18,628 nucleotides of DNA, taken from the NCBI GenBank assembly GCA_964522635.1, contig CAZFWT010000038.1, positions 1 through 18,628 of the forward strand, written 5' to 3'. This document shows, piece after piece, positions 13,863-18,628 of the stretch. The translations under genes were made by a program, and so were the position numbers. How positions within the stretch are numbered: position 1 is the stretch's first letter; every line of letters starts with the position of its first letter. The notes under the pieces were generated by a model. It saw only the letters and a list, made by a program, of their open reading frames with translations, was not told the origin of the DNA and ran no database searches. The stretch is from JACGMN01 sp964522635. Its GTDB lineage: Archaea > Halobacteriota > Syntropharchaeia > Alkanophagales > Methanospirareceae.

Positions 13863-13928
13863 GCTTGCTACCCTATTCTTCTTTGTTTGCCGCCAACGAT
13901 CGGCAGTGATCAGGAGTGAATGAGATAG

Positions 13929-15035
13929 ATGACTGCGACGACGCCGCGAAAGGAAAGGACCATTTGCTTCGATCTCGAAGGGCCGCTCTCACCGCAGGAC
14001 AATGCCTATGAGGTGATGAAGCTCACGGGAGACGACGGTGCACGCATCTTCGAGGTGATCAGCCGTTATGATGACATCATTTCGCTTCAGGGCCGGGCGG
14101 GCTATGAGCCGGGCGATACACTCGCGCTCATCGTGCCGTTCCTCCTGGCGCACGACATCACGGATGCGGACATCAGACGCGTATCGGCGCGTGCAAAGAT
14201 CGTTGATGGCGCCACAACCCTCTTCAGGCAGTTACAAGCGGACGGCTGGGACATTTACATCATCTCCACCAGCTATGAGCAGCATGCGCACCACATCGGG
14301 CGGCAACTGGGCGTTCCCGCGGACCACATCCTCTGTACGCAGCTGGATTTGGAAAAATTGAGGTATGCACTGCCCGAAGCGGCTTTTACACTCCTGAACG
14401 AGGCGCAGGACGAGATTCTCGGGCTCTACGCGGACCTTGAAAGCGAGGAAACGAATCAGCTCACGAGACGGCTGGATGAGCTCTTCTTCCAGCAGCTTCC
14501 TGCGCTGGGGTTCGACATCTTTTCAACGCGCGTTGTTGGCGGTGAACGGAAGGCGGAAGCCGTGCACACGATCGCAGCTGACCAGGGGATTGCGGTTCGT
14601 GACATCATCGCGATCGGCGACAGCATTACTGATTACAAGATGCTGAACGAGGTGGCAAGCCAGGGCGGCATCGCCGTCGTCTTCAATGGCAACGAATATG
14701 CCGTGCCGTATGCAAACGTCGGCCTCGCATCGGTCGATATCCGATTCCTCTCACTGATCTGTGAAGCATTCACGCAGCATGGCAAGGAAGCGGTAATGGA
14801 GCTGGTAACAAGTTGGGAACGGAATCGCGAGAGCTTTGCAAACGATCCCGCGGTGATCCCGGACAGCGTGGTCACCGCAGAAATCAGAGCGTTCCTTACG
14901 GCCCACGCAGGGAACTTCCCATTCCCGTACTTCCACAACCTCGAACGCGCGGACGATCGCAAGCGGGCGGAAATAACCGCGATCCATAAACGGTTCCGCA
15001 TGCAGGTGCGAGAAGACGCAGGTAAGTTGGGCTGA
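13929..15035 (+). CDS. Archaeal HAD-superfamily phosphatase-like protein (COG4030 type)
   Basis: A 368-residue protein with the four HAD motifs. Motif I is FDLEGP (Asp15 nucleophile), motif II IISTSYEQ (111-118), motif III Lys208 in GGERKAEAV, and motif IV IGDSITD (229-235). In motif I the second aspartate, the usual acid/base, is Glu17 (DLE instead of DxD), so the catalysis may be altered. A helical cap lies between motifs II and III (about 140-200), and a C-terminal extension of about 110 residues follows motif IV. This matches the archaeal COG4030 group of predicted HAD phosphatases found in methanogens and relatives; its substrate is unknown to me. It stands alone, divergent from the dtxR-like gene. 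The ATG at 13929 is the first good one, though the ribosome site is not well placed. Confidence 0.82.
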   Translation: MTATTPRKERTICFDLEGPLSPQDNAYEVMKLTGDDGARIFEVISRYDDIISLQGRAGYEPGDTLALIVPFLLAHDITDADIRRVSARAKIVDGATTLFRQLQADGWDIYIISTSYEQHAHHIGRQLGVPADHILCTQLDLEKLRYALPEAAFTLLNEAQDEILGLYADLESEETNQLTRRLDELFFQQLPALGFDIFSTRVVGGERKAEAVHTIAADQGIAVRDIIAIGDSITDYKMLNEVASQGGIAVVFNGNEYAVPYANVGLASVDIRFLSLICEAFTQHGKEAVMELVTSWERNRESFANDPAVIPDSVVTAEIRAFLTAHAGNFPFPYFHNLERADDRKRAEITAIHKRFRMQVREDAGKLG

Positions 15036-15041
15036 ACTGAA

Positions 15042-15069
15042 GGAATTCGCGCACGCGCGGTGGAATTCC
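15042..15069. repeat. Short inverted repeat upstream of the TPR gene
   Basis: GGAATTC (15042-15048) and GAATTCC (15063-15069) form a 7-bp inverted repeat around a GC-rich 14-nt loop. It lies just after the HAD gene stop and just before the TATA-like word at 15075, so it could be a terminator stem or an operator. There is no T-run directly after it. Confidence 0.35.
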
Positions 15070-15074
15070 GATTC

Positions 15075-15082
15075 TTATTTAT
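15075..15082 (+). promoter_or_regulatory. TATA box candidate for the TPR gene
   Basis: TTATTTAT is centred about 30 nt before the ATG at 15109. Initiation near 15105 would exclude the earlier ATG at 15085, which argues for a leaderless start at 15109. Confidence 0.35.
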
Positions 15083-15108
15083 GGATGGCGCGGACTCTTT
15101 CTTGTATC

Positions 15109-15525
15109 ATGAGTGGAGTGGAGGAATCGGAGAAGGCAGAGGTGAAGACGGCAGAGGAGCTGCTGCTCGTCGGCGAAACGTGCCTCAACGCGGGGAAATT
15201 TGAGGATGCAATAGCGATTTACAAGGAGATAGTGAAGCGAGAGCCGCGACTGCCCACGCTCGCAAAGGCCTGTAACGATTGCGGCGTCGCTTACGCGAGC
15301 CTGAAGATGAACGAGATGGCTATTAGCTTCTTCAATGCAGCGCTGAATCTCAGCGATTATCTCATGGATGCGGGCATCTCAACATGTATCAATCTTGGCC
15401 AGGTCTACAAACTGATGGCTGAGGACGAGAAGGCCGAAGAGTGCTTCAGAAGAGCCGAGCTGCTCAAGAGAGAGCATAAACGACGTGAAGAAGAGATGAA
15501 GCGCGCATTCTCGTATGTGGATTGA
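15109..15525 (+). CDS. Tetratricopeptide repeat protein
   Basis: A 138-residue soluble helical protein. After an acidic N-terminus (MSGVEESEKAEV) there are about three TPR-like helix pairs: LLLVGETCLNAGKFEDAIAI followed by YKEIVKREP; LAKACNDCGVAYASLKMNEM with AISFFNAALNLS; and ISTCINLGQVYKLMAEDEKA with EECFRRAELLK. The G/A/Y/A pattern of TPR helices is clear. It ends in a highly charged helix, KREHKRREEEMKRAF. TPR proteins act as protein-protein scaffolds; a partner is not evident from neighbours (HAD protein upstream, fbp downstream). The start could also be the ATG at 15085, adding eight residues, but the TATA-like word at 15075 favours 15109. Confidence 0.72.
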   Translation: MSGVEESEKAEVKTAEELLLVGETCLNAGKFEDAIAIYKEIVKREPRLPTLAKACNDCGVAYASLKMNEMAISFFNAALNLSDYLMDAGISTCINLGQVYKLMAEDEKAEECFRRAELLKREHKRREEEMKRAFSYVD

Positions 15526-15535
15526 ATCGACCGCC

Positions 15536-15541
15536 TTTTTT
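15536..15541 (+). terminator. T-run terminator candidate after the TPR gene
   Basis: A run of six T follows a GC-rich CCGCC, 10 nt after the TPR stop codon. Archaeal RNA polymerase can stop at such oligo-T runs without a hairpin. Single short run, so weak. Confidence 0.35.
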
Positions 15542-15682
15542 AACTGCGTGCGCTGCTCGTCCGGGTCACGGCTGCCCACCGGTATTCGAGTACTGGAGAA
15601 GTAACCGTTTCGCGCTCTCACTATTCACCTTATCGATCTTCAGCCCGGTATGCCGCAGTGGCGGGCCGCTGCTTGCGGTTTC

Positions 15683-15708
15683 ACGTAATCCTACGTAACC
15701 TTTTTTAT
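15683..15708 (+). promoter_or_regulatory. Palindrome plus TATA box candidate for fbp
   Basis: ACGTA-ATCC-TACGT (15683-15696) is a perfect 5-bp inverted repeat. It is followed by TTTTTTAT (15701-15708), whose start would be near 15730, ahead of the GGTGGAG ribosome site and the ATG at 15745. The palindrome sits where a BRE or operator would be. Stem plus T-run could also act as a terminator for the upstream gene. Confidence 0.35.
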
Positions 15709-15744
15709 CGTGGTAAGATTATAGGAGAAGAGTGGGTGGAGCAT

Positions 15745-16878
15745 ATGGAGAAAATAACCGTAAGTTTGATAAAAGCGGATGTCGGGGGATTTCCCGGGCA
15801 TTCAACAGTGCATCCCGATTTGAAAGAGCGGGCGAACAAGGAATTGAAGCAGGCGAAGCAGAATGGCTTACTTGTGGATTATCACATCATGAATGCGGGC
15901 GATGATTTAGAGTTGCTGATGAGTCATCGCAAAGGTGTTGATTCGGAAGAGATCCACGGCCTGGCGTGGCGCACCTTTGAGGCGGCGACCGAAGTCGCGA
16001 AAGAGCTCAAATTGCACGGCGCAGGTCAGGATTTGCTCGTGGACGCGTTTAGTGGTAATATCCGTGGCATGGGGCCGGGTATAGCGGAGCTGGAATTTGT
16101 GGAACGCGGCTCCGAGCCCCTGGTGGCGTTCATGATGGACAAGACCGAGCCAGGTGCATTCAATTATCCAATCTATAAGATTTTTGCCGACCCGTTCAAC
16201 ACCGCGGGGCTCGTGGTGGATCCCACGATGCATGATGGGTTTATCTTCGAGGTTTGGGACATCAAGAAGAAGAAGCGGGTATTTTTGCGCACCCCTGAGG
16301 AGCTCTACTCATTACTCGCCTTGATCGGCGCGAAGAGCGAGTACGTGATTAAGCGGGTATATCCAAAGGTCACGAGCCCGCTGCCGAAGGACGAGCCCGT
16401 GGCCGTTATCAGCACGGAGAAGCTCTTCTTTACCGCGGGCAAATACGTGGGAAAAGATGATCCGGTCGCTCTGGTACGCGCGCAATCGGGTTTGCCGGCG
16501 TTGGGCGAGGTCTTAGAGCCGTTTGCCATTCCGTATCTCGTCAGTGGCTGGATGCGGGGCTCCCATAACGGTCCGATCATGCCCGTCTCGTTCACCTATT
16601 CGAAGTGCACGCGGTTTGATGGACCACCACGCGTCCTTGCCGCGGGATTCCAGATCAGTAAGGGGCGATTGGTGGGGCCTGCAGACCTCTTTGATGATCC
16701 TGCGTATGATCGTGCGCGCTGGAAAGCAGGGCTGATCGCGGATTACATGCGCGCACACGGGCCATTCGAGCCGCACCGACTCCCGATCGAGGAGATGGAA
16801 TACACTACCCTCCCCAACGTTATGAAAAAGCTTGCAGGACGCTTCGAGGAGACGGAGAAAGAGGTACACATCGATTAA
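15745..16878 (+). CDS. fbp: Fructose-1,6-bisphosphate aldolase/phosphatase
   Basis: A 377-residue archaeal bifunctional enzyme. It condenses dihydroxyacetone phosphate with glyceraldehyde 3-phosphate and then dephosphorylates the product to fructose 6-phosphate, forcing gluconeogenesis (family knowledge; Mg-dependent, homo-octameric). Seen: N-terminal SLIKADVGGFPGHSTVHPDL with the metal-binding Asp12, AGDDLELLMSH, GAGQDLLVDAFSGNIRGMGPG, DKTEPGAFNYPIYKIFADPF, and AGKYVGKDDPVALVR. In that last segment Tyr234 and Lys237 (Y-V-G-K) correspond to the catalytic tyrosine and Schiff-base lysine of the Sulfolobus enzyme. WMRGSHNGPIMPV and the TRFDGPPRVLA phosphate-binding region follow. The ATG at 15745 is chosen over an upstream 29-codon extension because GGTGGAG lies just before it and family members begin here. 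It is followed by a T-rich stretch and then ftr. Confidence 0.96.
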   Translation: MEKITVSLIKADVGGFPGHSTVHPDLKERANKELKQAKQNGLLVDYHIMNAGDDLELLMSHRKGVDSEEIHGLAWRTFEAATEVAKELKLHGAGQDLLVDAFSGNIRGMGPGIAELEFVERGSEPLVAFMMDKTEPGAFNYPIYKIFADPFNTAGLVVDPTMHDGFIFEVWDIKKKKRVFLRTPEELYSLLALIGAKSEYVIKRVYPKVTSPLPKDEPVAVISTEKLFFTAGKYVGKDDPVALVRAQSGLPALGEVLEPFAIPYLVSGWMRGSHNGPIMPVSFTYSKCTRFDGPPRVLAAGFQISKGRLVGPADLFDDPAYDRARWKAGLIADYMRAHGPFEPHRLPIEEMEYTTLPNVMKKLAGRFEETEKEVHID

Positions 16879-16881
16879 GCA

Positions 16882-16902
16882 TTTTTTCTCCATTTTCTTT
16901 TG
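16882..16902 (+). terminator. T-rich terminator candidate after fbp
   Basis: Three T tracts (TTTTTT, TTTT, CTTTTG) follow the fbp stop codon by a few bases. Repeated oligo-T is the usual archaeal termination signal. It suggests that ftr is transcribed separately, although no clear ftr TATA box was found. Confidence 0.45.
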
Positions 16903-16963
16903 TTCGCTCTCACTGGATGGAGAGGAAAGCTGAGGATAAGCGCACTATCGTCGTCGGCAGGAA

Positions 16964-17839
16964 ATGGAGCTCAAGGATACCTATTGCGAGGCATTTGAGG
17001 GGCTCGTTGCTCGTCTCTACGTAACCGCTTATGATGAGCGACGGGTGCGTCAGGCGGTCAGCGGTGCCACGGCACTGCCCTGCACGGTCTTTGGTGAGTC
17101 CGAGGGTGGCGTCGAGCAGTGGTTGCTCGAACAGGAAACACCAGATGGCCGGAAGGGCGCACTCATCCAGATCTGGGCGAATTCCGGTCCCGGAGCGCCC
17201 CAGAAGCTCGAATACGAGCTCGCCAAACGGGTGCGACAGGGGATACTCGTTGTACCCACGACCTCGGTCTTCAATGCGCTTTACTCTACGGAGACCATCG
17301 ATACGATGGCGAAGGTGGGGCACTGCGGCGATGGATACGAAACCGTTGAGCACCGATTCGGACGGGAGGTTATCGTCGTGCCGATCATGATGGGCGAATT
17401 CGTGATCGAGCGCAGGATAAGCTACCAGCGGGGCGTCATGGGCGGCAATCTCTGGCTCTTCTGCACCAGCCTTGAGTCAGCCCTGGAAGCGGGTGAGCGT
17501 GCCGTTGCCGCGATCGAGAGCGTTGAGGGCGTGATCGCGCCCTTTGGTATCTGCTCCGCAGGCTCAAAGCCAGAGACGAATTTCCCGGAGATCGGCCCGA
17601 CGACCAACCACTGGTACTGTCCCACGCTGAAACACCACATCGCGGATTCGCAGGTGCCTGACGGTGTCGTAAGCATACCTGAAATCGTGTTCAACGGCCT
17701 CACGCTCGATTCGGTAAAAACGGCTATGCGCGCCGCTATTCTGAGCGTGCGGGATGTTGAGGGCGTCGTAAAAATCTCAGCCGGCAATTACGGTGGTAAG
17801 TTGGGAACGTACAGGATCTTTTTACGGGAAGTCCTGTAG
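16964..17839 (+). CDS. ftr: Formylmethanofuran:tetrahydromethanopterin N-formyltransferase
   Basis: A 291-residue cytosolic enzyme that moves the formyl group between formylmethanofuran and tetrahydromethanopterin. This is the second step of CO2 reduction to methane, or its reverse in methane or alkane oxidation. Family landmarks: DTYCEAFEGLVARLYVTA at the N-terminus, an ETPDGRKGALIQIW strand, PTTSVFNAL, FGREVIVVPIMMGEFVIER, GVMGGNLWLFC, GVIAPFGICSAGSKPETNF, YCPTLKHHI, DGVVSIPEIVFNGLTLDSVK, and the strongly conserved end GVVKISAGNYGGKLGTYRIFL. Length is close to the usual 297. The ATG at 16964 is preceded by AGGA at very short spacing. A T-run at 17903-17907 may end the transcript. The gene restricts the host to organisms with the C1-H4MPT pathway (methanogens, ANME, Archaeoglobus-like archaea, some methylotrophic bacteria); the rest of the window makes it archaeal. 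Confidence 0.95.
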   Translation: MELKDTYCEAFEGLVARLYVTAYDERRVRQAVSGATALPCTVFGESEGGVEQWLLEQETPDGRKGALIQIWANSGPGAPQKLEYELAKRVRQGILVVPTTSVFNALYSTETIDTMAKVGHCGDGYETVEHRFGREVIVVPIMMGEFVIERRISYQRGVMGGNLWLFCTSLESALEAGERAVAAIESVEGVIAPFGICSAGSKPETNFPEIGPTTNHWYCPTLKHHIADSQVPDGVVSIPEIVFNGLTLDSVKTAMRAAILSVRDVEGVVKISAGNYGGKLGTYRIFLREVL

Positions 17840-17982
17840 CGGCGGAAGTCCTGTATCCTTCGTATCGTATGCGCTACTGCTGTCCGCCTTGTACCAAGAA
17901 GATTTTTACTGCTACCCTTCTGACCTGACCATGATTTAGCTTCTTATGCAGAACGCGAAGATAAAGAAAAGAGACGGTAGTC

Positions 17983-18516
17983 ATGGTAGAGCAGGAGTTC
18001 CTTACGGCATTTAAAGCGGTCTTTATGTATCAGGCGCGGAAGAAATTCGGGCTCGCGGAAAACGTCAGCACCTCCGGACGGATCGCGCGGCCGTTGGTCA
18101 TCCCACTCTATATCCTCCTGCTTTATTTCTTCACACGGAACCACTACACGCTCCCACTCACGATCCTTACCTTCATCGGCTGCGCCTGGCTGAGCGCCAT
18201 TGCGATGGACTCCATCAGGCGAATTTATCACATTCGTTCCGAGCTGGCGGAGCTGGCTGCAAATACAGGGAAGCGATTTCGTGAGTTCGAGGCGTTCTCC
18301 TTCCGCGAGCGGTGCATCGTCTATTTGATCTCTGCGCTCGTTCTGACCGGCGTCTTCGCCAGTGGTATGTTCCTCATCGCGTTCTTGCGCACGGGCGAGG
18401 CAAACCCACAGATCTTTATGGGCATGTTGAGCATCCCGCTCGTTATGCTCCTGGAATTCAAAGGGGTACTGGGAAGAGATAAACGCGCACCTGCACGTAC
18501 AAGCGATAATGGCTAA
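17983..18516 (+). CDS. Uncharacterised four-helix membrane protein
   Basis: A 177-residue protein with no family I recognise. An N-terminal cytoplasmic-like segment (about 1-35) is followed by helix 1 (ARPLVIPLYILLLYFF, about 35-50), helix 2 (LPLTILTFIGCAWLSAIAM, about 57-75), a basic loop IRRIYHIRSELAELAANTGK with KRFREFEAFSFRER, helix 3 (IVYLISALVLTGVFASGMFL, about 111-130), helix 4 (about 142-158), and a basic tail. The even helix number and positive loops suggest both ends in the cytoplasm. The ATG at 17983 has only a weak GGTAG upstream. Neighbours are ftr upstream and an intergenic region downstream, so context gives no role. Codon use looks like the other genes, supporting a real gene. 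Confidence 0.7.
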   Translation: MVEQEFLTAFKAVFMYQARKKFGLAENVSTSGRIARPLVIPLYILLLYFFTRNHYTLPLTILTFIGCAWLSAIAMDSIRRIYHIRSELAELAANTGKRFREFEAFSFRERCIVYLISALVLTGVFASGMFLIAFLRTGEANPQIFMGMLSIPLVMLLEFKGVLGRDKRAPARTSDNG

Positions 18517-18594
18517 TACGAGACGTTTGTATGAGCGGATAATCTACGGGATAACGCATAAAAAACCGAAATCCTTATAACTTGACATTACGAG

Positions 18595-18624
18595 TTTTAT
18601 AGGCTACGCTAATACGAATTCATG
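18595..18624 (+). promoter_or_regulatory. Promoter and possible leaderless start of a gene cut by the window edge
   Basis: TTTTATAG (18595-18602) is centred about 24 nt before an ATG at 18622-18624, a spacing expected for a leaderless archaeal transcript. Only two codons are visible beyond it, so a gene cannot be confirmed. An earlier TTATAA (18575-18580) is an alternative box. Confidence 0.3.
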
Positions 18625-18628
18625 TTAT

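Noticed and set aside
13341..13919. Plus-strand open frame over the dtxR-like gene
   Set aside because: Antisense shadow; the opposite strand has the winged helix and exact metal-ligand spacing.
15658..15744. 29-codon N-terminal extension of fbp
   Set aside because: Family members start at the MEKITVSLIKAD-type segment, and a GGTGGAG ribosome site lies directly before the ATG at 15745.

Overview
The window looks like chromosomal DNA of an anaerobic, methanogen-related euryarchaeon. The best fit is the Syntrophoarchaeia / ANME-1 (Methanophagales) kind, but this is inferred and not proven. Evidence: formylmethanofuran:tetrahydromethanopterin formyltransferase (ftr, 16964-17839), the archaeal bifunctional fructose-1,6-bisphosphate aldolase/phosphatase (15745-16878), an archaea-restricted HAD-like protein (13929-15035), a PGF-CTERM tail on a binding protein, and archaeal TATA boxes about 25 nt upstream of transcription or translation starts. 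No rRNA, tRNA, CRISPR array, integrase or intact insertion sequence was seen.

Layout. 1-1935: a lone gene of the DUF6125 / ATC-hydrolase-like type, an orphan hicB-like antitoxin with a possibly frameshifted tail, then an intact hicB-hicA toxin-antitoxin pair in more AT-rich DNA. 1936-10759: a near-symmetrical island. A PaaK-family acyl-CoA ligase followed by a tandem-ACT protein reads leftward. A high-affinity amino-acid type ABC transporter sits in the middle, split over two convergent blocks: livG-livF rightward, and livK-livH-livM leftward. A second PaaK-ACT pair reads rightward. A livK C-terminal remnant (7297-7470) lies between livK and livH. A frameshifted C-terminal remnant of a sodium:solute symporter (10763-11126) follows the second pair.

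11177-13805: a leftward iron block, dtxR-feoA-feoB, with TTAGG-type operator candidates in front of both feoA and dtxR. The regulator combines DtxR-like (Cys99) and MntR-like (Asp8) metal ligands. 13929-18516: rightward single genes, namely the HAD protein, a TPR protein, fbp, ftr and an unknown four-helix membrane protein. The window ends at what may be the promoter and start codon of a further gene.

Working together (inference): the liv transporter with the PaaK/ACT pairs would import branched-chain or aromatic compounds and activate related acids to CoA thioesters, with the ACT proteins sensing amino acids. Feo imports the Fe(II) that an iron-rich anaerobic metabolism needs. Ftr and Fbp serve C1 metabolism and gluconeogenesis. 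The PaaK-ACT/liv island is the most interesting region; its substrate cannot be read from sequence alone.
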